Positions 1-9,573 of a stretch of 29,217 bases of DNA are shown here, piece by piece. This stretch comes from Opitutia bacterium. Its GTDB lineage: Bacteria; Verrucomicrobiota; Verrucomicrobiia; Opitutales; JANYEO01. Each line of letters starts with the position of its first letter. Within the stretch, counting starts at the first letter, position 1. Location: the NCBI GenBank assembly GCA_025363025.1, contig JANYEO010000122.1, positions 1-29,217 on the forward strand, written 5' to 3'. The notes under the pieces are model-generated. The model did not search any database. It saw only the letters and a list, made by a program, of their open reading frames with translations, and was not told where the DNA came from. Both the position numbers and the translations under genes were made by a program.

Positions 1-140
1 CTCAAAAAATGCCCTTGATCATATTCAACAAAAACTCAACAATCGCCCTCGGAAATCCCTCCAATATCAAACACCAACAGAAGTCTTCCTGAAGCTGACC
101 ACTTGTTCACCAAGTGCTGCACTTCACCCTTGAATGGGCC
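1..140 (+). mobile_element. IS30-family insertion sequence, right end (partial)
   Basis: This is the 3' end of an insertion sequence cut by the window edge. It holds the transposase C-terminus and a terminal inverted repeat at 114-140. Reverse-complemented, that repeat matches 29079-29105 at 24 of 27 positions, with core TGAAGTGCAGCAC. The outer boundary is set only by where the match between the two ends stops, so it may be off by a few bases. Confidence 0.85.
2..133 (+). CDS. IS30-family transposase, C-terminal fragment
   Basis: An open frame enters from the left edge and ends at TGA 131-133, leaving 43 residues. It contains LNNRPRKSLQYQTPTEVF, the characteristic end of the IS30-family DDE transposase catalytic domain (usual pattern LNxRPRKxLxxxTPxEVF). 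The enzyme cuts and joins IS ends during transposition. The stop codon lies inside the terminal inverted repeat, a compact arrangement common in insertion sequences. The fragment is truncated by the window edge, not visibly by mutation. Confidence 0.85.
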   Translation, partial: SKNALDHIQQKLNNRPRKSLQYQTPTEVFLKLTTCSPSAALHP

Positions 141-408
141 CCGCTATCAAAGAGACGTTATTTTGTATGCAAAAAATTACAACCTGTGTGATATAATGGA
201 GGCATGAAACTTTATTCTATCATGCATCCTCCTTAACGTTTAATCATTTAAAAATACACATGTCCTGCAGACGGCGCAGTTCCTTGGGTTGCTGCATTGT
301 CCGATTCCACTGCCAATGGGGTTAAGCAAATCTTACAAGATTAGAAGTCTTTTCTCCCGAGTGATGCCAGTTTCAGGTAGGATTGAGTATTCTAGTTTAA
401 GCCCAGTG
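141..408. other. Intergenic region next to the IS30 end
   Basis: No convincing gene. A perfect -10 hexamer TATAAT lies at 192-197 without a good -35 box. It is followed directly by GGAGG and a ten-codon ORF (ATG at 204) whose sequence folds back on itself (GGAGG-CATG pairing with CATG...CCTCC). A 28-codon stretch without stops at 252-344 looks faintly protein-like but has no start and no recognisable family. Confidence 0.35.
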
Positions 409-530
409 CCCGTTGCATAATGCATGCTTTTGAATGCTTTCGAGTATCACCGTACTCACGTACTAAAACGTACGCTCCGTGCGCCGCCACTCGAAATCTC
501 TTCAAAATCAAAGCATTCTTCAATCGGCCA
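409..530 (+). repeat. Dispersed palindromic repeat, copy A (diverged)
   Basis: The left arm (GTTGCATAATGCATGCTTTTGA) and right arm (TCTTCAAAATCAAAGCATTC...) match the family seen at 4738, 9574, 11357, 23007 and 25537. The centre differs and carries its own ACGTAC repeats. The terminal GAGACC/GGTCTC is eroded to CCC/GGCC. A weak third arm (TTATGCAGGTCT) near 557-568 hints that this was once the ~195 bp form. It is the oldest-looking copy. Confidence 0.65.
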
Positions 531-633
531 CTTTAAGTACAGTGCCAAACAAATCTTATGCAGGTCTTGCCTCTTCACGTTTCAGGGTACCTTGCTTTTT
601 CCGTTTCTTGTAGCATAAATTGCTTGCCCTCTG

Positions 634-652
634 TATCAGATATATCCTGATA
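634..652. promoter_or_regulatory. Inverted repeat just upstream of lysC
   Basis: TATCAG and CTGATA are separated by seven AT-rich bases, and the repeat ends 9 bases before the lysC ATG. The position fits an operator or a small leader hairpin limiting translation. Function is inferred from position only. Confidence 0.35.
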
Positions 653-661
653 TAGAAACGT

Positions 662-1870
662 ATGGGGATTATTATTCAGAAGTATGGGGGTTCTTCTGTT
701 GCGGATTTAGAGCGGATGCGCTGTGTGGCACTTATTGTCAAGCAGGCGCGTAGCGTGGGTCATTTTCCCGTTGTTGTTATATCTGCCCAAAAAGGAGTGA
801 CGGATCAATTGCTGGAAAAAGCGCATACGTTAACGCCCTTTCCAAGCTTAAGTGCGCTCGATCGTATTTTGGTTACCGGTGAGTCCGAGGCTGTTTCTCT
901 TTTCAGTTTAGCTTTAGAGGCAGAGGGCATTGCTGCTCGGCCTTTTTCTGGCATCGAGGCGGGGATTTTAACGAATAACCGTCACACGCAAGCCCGTATT
1001 TTAGATATACAGTGTCAGTTTATTACCCAGGCAATTGCTGCAGGAGAGGTTCCTGTTGTTGCTGGTTTTCAGGGTGCTACAAAAGAAGGAGCCTTGACTA
1101 CTTTAGGGCGAGGCGGGTCAGACTTAACGGCCTTAGCCTTAGCTGCAGCTTTAAAAGCCGAGGCGTGTGAGATTTATACGGATGTACCGGGTATATTTAC
1201 GGCTGATCCGGCTATTGTACCTTCAGCCAATTTTCTACAGGCTATCAGTTTTGAAACGTTGGCTCAATTATCAACCCTCGGGGCTCGTGTCATGCAAGCG
1301 CGCTCTGTTACTTTTGCTCAACGTGCAGGTGTCGCTTTTGTCGTACGTTCTTCTTTTGAAGATACGCCTGGTTCTTTAGTTAGCCGTAGTGCTCCTGCTG
1401 TTAATGCTATTGCTTTAGATACACAACGTATGGGGGTTCAGGTTGCAGGATTGGCCTCGTTTTATATTGGCCAATGGATGCGAGTTTTAGCTCAAAAGGG
1501 CATCGCGGCAGATGGGTTTCAGTATCACAATACGGGGCTTGCATTTAATATTCAGGGGGATGAGGTATGGAAGGTTGGTACCCTTTTAGAGCAAGGAGGC
1601 TTTAAAGAAGCCACGTTAAATTTACTGGGCCCTGTTGCGCGTCTTTCTTGGGTAGGGGCAGGGGTTGCTAAGGGACAGTCTTTTTTTCAGAAAACTATGA
1701 GCCCTTTTCAGCCACAAGGGATAGTTGCTTGTGGTAAACGAATTTCGGCTTTTTTACCCTTAGAGGCCATGGTAGAAGCTTCTTGCGCCTTGCATCACGC
1801 ATTAGGACTAGACTGTGCTAAGTTTTTTAACGCAGGGATGTTTTCTGTAAAAAAGACCGCGGCAGAATAA
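662..1870 (+). CDS. lysC: Aspartate kinase
   Basis: Phosphorylates L-aspartate with ATP, the first step of the pathway to lysine/diaminopimelate, threonine and methionine; cytoplasmic. The 402-residue length is normal for a monofunctional enzyme. The N-terminus IIIQKYGGSSVAD is the KxGGxSV nucleotide-binding signature. GRGGSDLTALALAAAL near residues 150-165 and EIYTDVPGIFTADP near 170-185 are the conserved kinase-core motifs. After about residue 260 come two ACT-type regions, the usual site of feedback inhibition by lysine or threonine. There is no Shine-Dalgarno sequence; the ATG is chosen because the family motif starts immediately. A strong terminator overlaps the stop codon. The gene stands alone: dapA-dapB lie 22 kb away, and asd is not in the window. 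Confidence 0.95.
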   Translation: MGIIIQKYGGSSVADLERMRCVALIVKQARSVGHFPVVVISAQKGVTDQLLEKAHTLTPFPSLSALDRILVTGESEAVSLFSLALEAEGIAARPFSGIEAGILTNNRHTQARILDIQCQFITQAIAAGEVPVVAGFQGATKEGALTTLGRGGSDLTALALAAALKAEACEIYTDVPGIFTADPAIVPSANFLQAISFETLAQLSTLGARVMQARSVTFAQRAGVAFVVRSSFEDTPGSLVSRSAPAVNAIALDTQRMGVQVAGLASFYIGQWMRVLAQKGIAADGFQYHNTGLAFNIQGDEVWKVGTLLEQGGFKEATLNLLGPVARLSWVGAGVAKGQSFFQKTMSPFQPQGIVACGKRISAFLPLEAMVEASCALHHALGLDCAKFFNAGMFSVKKTAAE

Positions 1871-1893
1871 CTTGATTCTACCGCGGCCTTTTT
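1851..1893 (+). terminator. Intrinsic terminator of lysC
   Basis: CCGCGG pairs with CCGCGG (1857-1862/1881-1886) and AGAAT with ATTCT (1864-1868/1875-1879), with an outer A-rich/T-rich stem and a run of T. The hairpin includes the lysC stop codon. The A-run on the left lets it work also for the convergent minus-strand gene. Confidence 0.85.
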
Positions 1894-1909
1894 ATGGGAG
1901 TGTTTAATC

Positions 1910-3556
1910 TTAGTCTTTTACTGTTTTATGCTCTGCGGCTTCAAGGCCTCGAGTGACTAATTCTTGAATAAATTGGGCGCGTCCTAAAAGCTGGGTGATT
2001 TCTCGTAGTTCTTTGAGCTGTGCTTGAATTTCTGGAGCGGCTTCATCCAGTGTATGGGGGACGACTTTTCCGCGGGCATGGAGGAAATACCCTGTGTCAC
2101 CCACGGTAATCATAGGGGAAATGGCCCCTGGGGCAATCCGAGGGAGTTCCATGAGGACAGGGCCAGGGATTTGCGCCGGTGGGTTTTCTAGGTCAAATTC
2201 GTCGTAAGGGGTGACGTTTAAGTTTTGAGCTTTTGCGGCTTCAGTAAAGTTTTGGCCTGCAGTATTGGCGGCTACGAGGGCTTGATAGCAGGTAATACCT
2301 TTTTCGCTAAAGGCTTTTTGTGCGTGTTCAATCTCATAATCTGCCAAGACTTGAGCGTGGACTGCTTCGTAGGGTTGAGTGCGTTCGGCAATTTCTCGGT
2401 CTAAGAAGTAAATACCCGCTCCTGTTGCAACGGGAAATGCGTCTGAGTAATACCGCGTGGCATCGAGGGCAAAAGCTTGAGTAAACTCTCCTGGGGCAAA
2501 GGGGCCAGCCGTGGGGATTGACCCTTGGTCAAATGGAGCCAGGGTGTTTAACTTAAGCTCATTTTTGCTGAGAAGCTCGGAAAAGGCCTGGGAGCCATAA
2601 GGTGTTGCTTGCTCGTATAAGGAGATGACAAAGTCTTCTGCGGCTTCGGTGGCAAGGCGATAGCCTTTGTCATCACGGTAGAGGGCTTCAACTTCTTTTA
2701 GATTGGCTAATTCAAAGGGGGTGTTTTCGAGTTTACCCTCTGCATTGGGTTTTGAAAAGTGGGCATGGTGGCGCTCATAAAAAGCCTTCAGGGCTTCTTG
2801 GCTTGGGGCTGAAACGAGGGGGGCATAGTGTTGAGTTTTGAATAACACGTAGGTGAGGCCACGCTGTGTTGGGGCGACATAGCGAAATGTATTGGCGTCG
2901 TAGAAGGCTTTGAGAGCGGCTTCATCAGGCAGTTCGGGCATGGAGATGTCTTTGATGCTGAGGGTAGCAACATCGACTGTCCATTTAGTTTTTGCTAGGG
3001 CAAGTTGATACTCGGCCTCGTAAGGGAGGACGTCTTGGCCTGATAGCAGGGGCTTGACCTGGCTAATGCGGAAATCTTCTTCTACGAGCTGGGTTGTGAG
3101 AGTTTGTCCGAATTCGGGCGTGTTGTAAGCCCAGTCGGTAAAACGTTTGTAGGCTGCAGGATCGAACTCGTTTTTATCGTTTTTGAAAAAGGAGATATCG
3201 TTTTTTAAGTAATGTGTTAAGGCTTCTTCCGTTGGAGCGGGTATCTCTAGCTGGTTGGCTATGTGTAGGAGGGCGGCGCGACCGAGCAGTAGGCCTTCTT
3301 GTCCACCTAAGCCAAAGAGCATGGGGGCTGTTCCCATAATTTGGCTTAAAATAGCCCCTTTTTCTAAATGGGCCATTTGGCTTGGGTTATTAAGATCAAA
3401 CCCGTAGAATGAGCGGCGCTTCACTTCTGTATCGGGCTCCCCTAAGCCGCGAGCGGCTCCAATGGTGAAGACGAATGAAACAATAATAACGAACAGAAGG
3501 GTTATGAATAACCACTTTAAGTGTTTCCCGAGGACAGTTTGGAGCCAGTAAATCAT
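1910..3556 (-). CDS. Membrane-anchored SurA/PpiD-like peptidyl-prolyl isomerase (periplasmic foldase)
   Basis: Predicted chaperone for proteins leaving the Sec translocon, held in the inner membrane with its bulk in the periplasm. From the chosen ATG at 3556 it is 548 residues; an in-frame TTG at 3574 would add six. The N-terminus has a short basic segment (GKHLKW) and one transmembrane helix (LFITLLFVIIVSFVFTIGA), the layout of PpiD. Next comes a SurA_N-like helical region with repeated 'YxxFxxWAYNTPEFG' and 'LVEEDFRISQVKPLL' helices, then a poorly conserved parvulin-like middle. Near the C-terminus a segment reading PRIAPGAISPMITVGDTGYFLHARGK (only part of it conserved) resembles the parvulin end motif 'lkpGeiSpvi.t..Gy.l..v'. 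It may act with BamA and OmpH encoded 13 kb away. The family is fairly certain; PpiD versus SurA orthology is not. Confidence 0.75.
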   Translation of the reverse strand: MIYWLQTVLGKHLKWLFITLLFVIIVSFVFTIGAARGLGEPDTEVKRRSFYGFDLNNPSQMAHLEKGAILSQIMGTAPMLFGLGGQEGLLLGRAALLHIANQLEIPAPTEEALTHYLKNDISFFKNDKNEFDPAAYKRFTDWAYNTPEFGQTLTTQLVEEDFRISQVKPLLSGQDVLPYEAEYQLALAKTKWTVDVATLSIKDISMPELPDEAALKAFYDANTFRYVAPTQRGLTYVLFKTQHYAPLVSAPSQEALKAFYERHHAHFSKPNAEGKLENTPFELANLKEVEALYRDDKGYRLATEAAEDFVISLYEQATPYGSQAFSELLSKNELKLNTLAPFDQGSIPTAGPFAPGEFTQAFALDATRYYSDAFPVATGAGIYFLDREIAERTQPYEAVHAQVLADYEIEHAQKAFSEKGITCYQALVAANTAGQNFTEAAKAQNLNVTPYDEFDLENPPAQIPGPVLMELPRIAPGAISPMITVGDTGYFLHARGKVVPHTLDEAAPEIQAQLKELREITQLLGRAQFIQELVTRGLEAAEHKTVKD

Positions 3557-3691
3557 AATAGTAGTAAGAGGCAAAAATGAAGAGGATCAGTATGAGCGGG
3601 TTCCAGTCGATATGTCAATCTTGCGAAGACTACTTGCAATAAGCCATTTTGGGTTGAAAAATTTTGGCGACTACGGTTTGTTGATTACCGT

Positions 3692-4360
3692 ATGCTGACT
3701 TTAAAAAAGTTGTGGGTAGGGATAGCTTTTTTCTTAAGTATCATACCTTTTCTCGAGGCAGGTTATGAAAGAGAAGAGTTATTGATACAGTTTTTCGACG
3801 AGGAGGTGCTTTTGGCCGCTCTTTCTGAAGATGATCGTACCACGGCTGTGGCTGCTCGATCCTATTTACATGTATGTGATTTTTGGCTGCATATTGAGGC
3901 CGTATTGTCTTATGCCAGGGCTGCGAGCTGTTTGCAGGCGGTAATTGGAGCGGCCCAAGGACAGGAGTTGTCTGAAAGTTATTGGACTATAGTTTTAGGC
4001 CGGTTATTCCGATTACCAAAGTATGTTTATTGTGGGGGGGCGAAGAAATGGCCGAAGCGGGCTCAGTCAAGAATACTGGCCGGTTATGATGTTCCGGTAC
4101 AGTTAGCGCAGGTATTAGCTGCGGAAGACCCGGTTGGGGTGGCGCAGGCTATTGTGAAATCTTTAGATCCGGCGCGTGGGCATCATTTGCTGGCAGGGGT
4201 ACGATTGTCTTTGATGGAGCGGTATCCGCGGGCGTTTTTAGAGCGCATGGAGCGGGAACTTAATGCGCCTAACCATCAACCTAACCGGGGTAGAGATATT
4301 AATCTTCGGGGGGCTGCAGGAAGTGCGTGGGGCTCTGATGTGCCCCATGCGCGGCTTTGA
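3692..4360 (+). CDS. Secreted protein of unknown function
   Basis: I do not recognise this 222-residue protein. It starts with a typical Sec signal peptide: LKK, then the hydrophobic stretch LWVGIAFFLSIIPF, with likely cleavage near LEAG-YE. The mature part is helical with three central cysteines (YLHVCDF, ASCLQ, YVYCGG) and a basic, Asn/Gly/Arg-rich tail (HQPNRGRDINLRG). It is transcribed divergently from the foldase gene, sharing a 135 bp upstream region, and converges on the small membrane protein gene with only 20 bp between the stops. The Leu/Ala-rich helices recall TPR-like or HEAT-like repeats, but no repeat period is clear. Confidence 0.7.
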   Translation: MLTLKKLWVGIAFFLSIIPFLEAGYEREELLIQFFDEEVLLAALSEDDRTTAVAARSYLHVCDFWLHIEAVLSYARAASCLQAVIGAAQGQELSESYWTIVLGRLFRLPKYVYCGGAKKWPKRAQSRILAGYDVPVQLAQVLAAEDPVGVAQAIVKSLDPARGHHLLAGVRLSLMERYPRAFLERMERELNAPNHQPNRGRDINLRGAAGSAWGSDVPHARL

Positions 4361-4380
4361 AGCTGCAATAGCAGGTCTTT

Positions 4381-4641
4381 TTAGAAGAGCTGGATGGCTC
4401 CTAGGCTTTCCCAAATAAACCAAAGCGTAACTCCGATTAAAGGTAGAATAATAACCCATTTGAGGAGTAAGCGGCCTCGCCCAGGGCGGTCATATTTACC
4501 AAAGTGAGCCCGGTCAAAGGCTCCACGCTCGCTCAAGGTAACGGCTTTTGTCCAAGGCCTATGGCTGGCCCCTCCGAGGATACGAGGGGAGGTCTTCCAG
4601 CGTTTTCTGCCGAAGAGCCATTGAATGAGGCGTAAAAACAT
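4381..4641 (-). CDS. Small membrane protein of unknown function
   Basis: 86 residues from the ATG at 4641 (MFLRLIQWLFG). A longer frame from 4701 adds 20 unlikely residues. A short amphipathic N-terminal helix is followed by a polar, Arg-rich middle (RKRWKTSPRILGG...RPWTKAVTL) and a C-terminal transmembrane helix (LLLKWVIILPLIGVTLWFIW). The arrangement suggests a tail-anchored inner membrane protein with its basic part in the cytoplasm. No family function is known to me. It lies between a convergent secreted-protein gene and repeat copy B. Confidence 0.6.
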   Translation of the reverse strand: MFLRLIQWLFGRKRWKTSPRILGGASHRPWTKAVTLSERGAFDRAHFGKYDRPGRGRLLLKWVIILPLIGVTLWFIWESLGAIQLF

Positions 4642-4737
4642 GTTCAATTTATAAAAGTATCTAATTTCCACCACTGAAACGCGTTGATGATCTTTTGGCA
4701 AGCGTGACTATTGGATGGTAGATTATTTATAGGCTAT

Positions 4738-4861
4738 AAGACCGCTGCATAATGCATGCTTTATGAGTTTTTGGTCGGTTGTCGCTCCTCAAGTACCGTA
4801 TGTACATTCGTCACTCCGTCCTACAAATTCCTTAAAATCAAAGCATTCTACAAGCGGTCTC
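4738..4861 (+). repeat. Dispersed palindromic repeat, copy B (short form)
   Basis: 124 bp. It begins AAGACCGCTGCATAATGC and ends CAAGCGGTCTC. The arms form imperfect inverted repeats: GACCGCT.G.A.AATGC reads back from the other end. The centre carries GTAC...GTAC. Its last base supplies the G of the TAG stop of the minus-strand helicase gene. No third arm follows because coding sequence begins at once. Confidence 0.85.
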
Positions 4862-7200
4862 TAAGGGCCTAGCCATTTAATAAGGTCTGCCTCAGTTTTA
4901 ATAAGGGCCTTGGGGTGGTAAGTGGGGTCCAGAAGGTTATGATAGTCGTGTTCTCCAAAGCGTTGGCAGTGAAGGAGGACATGCGCTGTTTGCTGAGGGC
5001 TGCGGACTAAGCGCCCCAAGGCTTGGTGGACCTTGCGCATGGCAGGGATTTGGTAGATGGTGCGAAAGGCGGCTTTTTGGCCTTTATCTTTTAAAAGATC
5101 CCGCGCGGCTTCTTCTACCGTGGACATAGCGGGGAGGCCCGGGCCGGCAACGAGGGCATGGGTGATGTGCCCGCCGAGAAGGTCTACACTTTCTGAAAAG
5201 CGGCTACCGAGAACGAGTAAGAGGATATCGGCTTCTTCTAGCGCTCTTTTTAGAAAATGGGTTTGGCTTGCCAGATCCCCCATGGGCGGCTGTAGGGCCA
5301 CGTTCAGGGTTGGGGCTTTATTTTTGAGGGCGTGGTAAACGGCTTCTGCATAAGCGTAAGAAGGGAAGAAGCCAACGGCTGGGCCTTTTTTTGAGGCGGC
5401 CTTAAGGTGGGCCAAGGTCTCGGCCGTTAGGTCGTAGGCTTGGGGGCGCAGGCGAAAACGGGTGTCTAGCCGGGTATCTAGGGCGACGTTATAGGCATTG
5501 TCCCGCCAGGGGCAGGGGGCTGTGATGGGGTGAACAGCTGTGGCTTTGAGCCCGCAGCTCTCGATAAAAGCGGGAAGGGGCGCTAGGGTGGCCGACATGA
5601 GGACGCTTTTGCCAAAACGGTCTAACACGGCCCGGATAACCCGCCGGGCATCTAGGCAGGTGAGGGTGAGGGTGCCCGCTTGAGGGGAGTGGATGAGTTT
5701 CTCAAAGCGGGCATCGGCCAGGAAGCCACGTACCTCTGCGGCTTGCCAGAGTTTTAAGCGGGTTTCGCTGGGGACTTCGACCGGGTAGACGAGGTGTTTT
5801 TCCACCATTTCTGCGACTTTTTCTGCCACGTCTAGCAGGGTGTATACTAGGGACTCCTCCATGCATTTGCTTGCAGGTAATTGTTCTAGAAAATGTACCC
5901 AATTCTCCCAGGCGGCCATAAGGGGGGCGGGGATGTCTCCCAGGCGGAGTTCTTCTAAGATATGCGCTGCTTCGGCAAAGGTGTGGGCTCCTGAAAGGGC
6001 ATCGGCCACACGGGTGGGCAGGTTGTGGGCTTCGTCTACGATGAGGAGGGTGCGCCCGGGCTCATAGGCTATTTGGTTTTCGAAAACACCACTATGAGCG
6101 GGGGAGAAGACGTAATTATAATCCGACACCCAGACATCCGCTAAGGCAAGGGCACTGCGGCTAAGGGCATAGGGGCAAAGGCCTTTTTCGTGCCCGACTT
6201 TTTTAGCGGCTTCGACAGAAAAAGAGCCGCTATCAAATAGATCGGAGAGCTGAATGCCGGCCCGTTGCCAGCGGGCTTCGAGGCCTTCATTGCATAGCAG
6301 GCCAAAAGGGTCGCATGTGTGAAGGGGGGAACGGATGGAGTGGTCTTCCCTGCTCCTAAAGGCTTGGCTGCGAATGGGAGTACCTGGGGGGATGATACGA
6401 GCAAGCTCGCGCTCGACCGCCCATTGCCCGGTGGTTTTGCCGGTTAAATAAATGATCCGTTCGCAGTGACCTGCTTTGAGTGCCTCTAGCGCCCAGTAAA
6501 GGGTGATGCCGGTTTTGCCAAACCCGGTGGGGGCTTCGAGCGCGAGGATACGGACGTCTTCTGGGGCCTCCTTTAAAGTTTGGAGGAGGGCTGTTTGCTC
6601 TGGCCGCAGCTCTGGATAAGGAAGGGAAAGATCGGCCGCGTGGATACGCTCTCGTCTTAAATAAGTATCTTCTGCATAAGCGATGAGGGCTTCTAGCTGG
6701 GTATAGAAAAAGCCTTCGTCTGCTGCGCCTAAAGGAAGGGCCTGGGTAATGCCTGTTTGGACTTCGACAAAGAGGAGCTCTGTCTCTATGCGTTTGTCAG
6801 CATATGCGGGAAGGCTTCGCGCCATGCACGCGTAGGCCACGGCTTGGCAAGCATAGGCTGGGTAACGCTCCAGCAAAAAGGAGGGATGCATGGGCAGGGG
6901 CAGCGTAATGCTTTTGACTTCAGTAAAGCGCCAGCCGTCGGCCTCGGGAATGGCTTGGTCTATCCGGCCTTCTATTTCTATCACCCAGCCGCGGTGAGGG
7001 AGGCTTGCCTTTATAACGACTTCGAACTGGGCCTCTGGGTAAAGCGCTGCTGTGCGTGTACGCAGCGTATTATGCCAAGCTTGCCCCAGGGCGGCACGGC
7101 CCACGCTACGTCTGGAAGGAGGGGCAGCAAGCCCCGTACGAAAGGCGGCTAACTCCCCAACGCTTAAGGCAATACGCCGCTCTGCTGCAAAGAATTGCAT
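4861..7200 (-). CDS. PD-(D/E)XK nuclease-XPD/DinG-type superfamily 2 helicase fusion
   Basis: 779 residues, predicted to unwind and cut DNA during repair. Residues 60-150 hold a Cas4/RecB-like nuclease with GRID (D81) and EVK (E94, K96). Residues 195-779 are an Rad3/XPD/DinG helicase: Walker A APTGFGKT (223-230), a DEAH box (389-392), 'VLMSATLAPLP', and motif VI QALGRLVRSPQQ near the end. Of the four iron-sulphur cysteines usual in this family I see three (C296, C303, C342, the last in GLCPYALSR before the ADVWVSDYNYVFSP motif). The first appears to be replaced in SREDHSIRS. The ATG at 7200 follows the upstream DUF502 stop by 9 bases, so the two are co-transcribed. The stop codon is formed at the junction with repeat copy B. 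Confidence 0.88.
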   Translation of the reverse strand: MQFFAAERRIALSVGELAAFRTGLAAPPSRRSVGRAALGQAWHNTLRTRTAALYPEAQFEVVIKASLPHRGWVIEIEGRIDQAIPEADGWRFTEVKSITLPLPMHPSFLLERYPAYACQAVAYACMARSLPAYADKRIETELLFVEVQTGITQALPLGAADEGFFYTQLEALIAYAEDTYLRRERIHAADLSLPYPELRPEQTALLQTLKEAPEDVRILALEAPTGFGKTGITLYWALEALKAGHCERIIYLTGKTTGQWAVERELARIIPPGTPIRSQAFRSREDHSIRSPLHTCDPFGLLCNEGLEARWQRAGIQLSDLFDSGSFSVEAAKKVGHEKGLCPYALSRSALALADVWVSDYNYVFSPAHSGVFENQIAYEPGRTLLIVDEAHNLPTRVADALSGAHTFAEAAHILEELRLGDIPAPLMAAWENWVHFLEQLPASKCMEESLVYTLLDVAEKVAEMVEKHLVYPVEVPSETRLKLWQAAEVRGFLADARFEKLIHSPQAGTLTLTCLDARRVIRAVLDRFGKSVLMSATLAPLPAFIESCGLKATAVHPITAPCPWRDNAYNVALDTRLDTRFRLRPQAYDLTAETLAHLKAASKKGPAVGFFPSYAYAEAVYHALKNKAPTLNVALQPPMGDLASQTHFLKRALEEADILLLVLGSRFSESVDLLGGHITHALVAGPGLPAMSTVEEAARDLLKDKGQKAAFRTIYQIPAMRKVHQALGRLVRSPQQTAHVLLHCQRFGEHDYHNLLDPTYHPKALIKTEADLIKWLGP

Positions 7201-7209
7201 GGAGTCTTT

Positions 7210-7848
7210 TTACTGAGCTGTACTTTTAGGAACTACGGCCCCGCAGGAGATAATGAGCTTCATGGCATCCCCCATCGTCATATCGAGGTGCGTAACCTGA
7301 GCTTCATCCAATAAAAAAAGAAAGCCCGTTGTAGGATTGGGACAAGTAGGCATAAAAACGTGAATTAACCGTTTGCCTGTTTTTTCATGCGGCTCGCACG
7401 GGGTGGTACTGGTTTGGAAGGCAATGGCATAGCTGCCGGGCCTGGGGTATTCGATTAAAATGACTTTTTGAAAGGCGTTTTGGTCTTCTTTTTTAAAGGT
7501 TTCGACAATTTGCTTGGTTGTCTTGTAGACGGTTTTAACAAAGGGGACTTTCGACAGGATGTTTTCTACTATATTGACAAAAATGCGCCCTAAAAAGTAG
7601 CGAGAGAAAAGCCCGAAGCTTGTGATAAGGATGACGACTACCCCGGTTGAGATAACGCTGAGGCCGATCTCTATCCAAGGGTTGCTCCGCATGGCGGGGT
7701 CTAAAAAATAAAATACCCATGTGCTTGCCGGGAGCCCTACATTACTTAAAAGAAAGCTGACGACCCATAACGTTGCAGCTAAAGGCAGTAAAAGAAGTAG
7801 GCCTGAGAAAAAGGCGGTTCTGAGAGATTTTAAAAAGGATTGATGCAT
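7210..7848 (-). CDS. DUF502 family inner membrane protein
   Basis: 212 residues. The N-terminal pattern SLRTAFFSGLLLLLPLAATLWVV is the DUF502 signature. The first transmembrane helix spans about residues 12-34 and a second about 55-80 (WIEIGLSVISTGVVVILITSFGLFSR). The hydrophilic C-terminal domain includes VPFVKTVYKTTKQIVETF and PNPTTGFLFLLDEAQVTHLDMTMGDAMKLIISCG, the second only partly quoted by family motif (P.PTTG......V..Ld......k..iS.G). The biochemical role is unknown; the family is widespread in Gram-negative bacteria and in plant chloroplast/cytosol proteins (LCV-like). It is first in a two-gene operon with the helicase. Confidence 0.88.
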   Translation of the reverse strand: MHQSFLKSLRTAFFSGLLLLLPLAATLWVVSFLLSNVGLPASTWVFYFLDPAMRSNPWIEIGLSVISTGVVVILITSFGLFSRYFLGRIFVNIVENILSKVPFVKTVYKTTKQIVETFKKEDQNAFQKVILIEYPRPGSYAIAFQTSTTPCEPHEKTGKRLIHVFMPTCPNPTTGFLFLLDEAQVTHLDMTMGDAMKLIISCGAVVPKSTAQ

Positions 7849-8086
7849 CGAGTATCGATTGAGCGTGGCTGCTTGGTGGCTGAAAACCGAGGTTTTTCGG
7901 TTGAGTATAGCAGGATATTTTGGCGAAAGGCTGAAATTTTATTTCGGGAAATAAGGCCGCGACTGAATTTATTGGGTGGGTGTGTAAAATTAACTTGAGT
8001 TTAACTTGTGGATTTTTCAATATTTTATTGTTTTATGCCAAGAGGCAATGATGGCATTTTATTTCTCAATCTAATTAAGCGCTAAA

Positions 8087-9157
<1,071 letters not shown>

Positions 9158-9326
9158 GCACGTAAGCTGAAATTGAAAATTGATCCAACCATCTGGCATT
9201 CGATCAGGTGATTGGATACAATGAGGCCGCTGTATAATTGGCTTAGGTAGCTGGAGTATGCCGTATTTTGCTTACCAACTACAGGATATAGAGGCCTTAT
9301 ATAGGTTGTTATTAGCCTAATGAAAT

Positions 9327-9361
9327 AAAAAGCCTTAGATCGTATTGATCTAAGGCTTTTT
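9327..9361. terminator. Bidirectional intrinsic terminator
   Basis: A perfect 15 bp stem (AAAAAGCCTTAGATC paired with GATCTAAGGCTTTTT, loop GTATT) with A-run and T-run on the two sides. It sits 8 bases past the tRNA-Pro 3' end on the minus strand and can also end transcription of the ankyrin gene. Confidence 0.93.
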
Positions 9362-9369
9362 ATTTCCGA

Positions 9370-9446
9370 TGGTCGGGCCGGAGAGATTCGAACTCTCGAC
9401 CCCTTGCACCCCATGCAAGTGCGCTACCAGGCTGCGCTACGGCCCG
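9370..9446 (-). tRNA. tRNA-Pro (anticodon GGG)
   Basis: 77 nt including encoded CCA. The acceptor stem pairs CGGGCCG with CGGCCCG, the D stem is GCGC/GCGC, and the anticodon stem CTTGC/GCAAG encloses loop ATGGGGT (anticodon GGG, reads CCC and CCU). The T arm is GAGAG-TTCGAAT-CTCTC. All arms are intact. It is followed on its own strand by the terminator at 9327-9361. Confidence 0.97.
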
Positions 9447-9573
9447 ACTCTTCAGAAGGCCACGAGACAATGCAGAAAATTGAGAGTGGTCAAGCGAAAG
9501 CCTTGCGAAATGAAAAAAACCTCGGCAAGGGCATTGTTTTAGCATAGATAGGATAGGAAAGCTTCCCCTTTAT

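Noticed and set aside
204..236. Ten-codon ORF with upstream GGAGG and TATAAT
   Set aside because: GGAGG is only one base from the ATG and the -10 box is too close for a normal leader; it is probably chance in an AT-rich region.
252..344. Short protein-like stretch ending at a TAG, possible pseudogene
   Set aside because: It has no start and only about 30 codons, and no family could be recognised.
424..618. 64-codon ORF upstream of lysC
   Set aside because: It lies across the diverged repeat copy A and gives no protein-like composition or family match.
3557..3574. TTG start six codons upstream for the foldase
   Set aside because: The ATG at 3556 gives the expected short N-terminus before the membrane helix; TTG is rarer and adds nothing recognisable.
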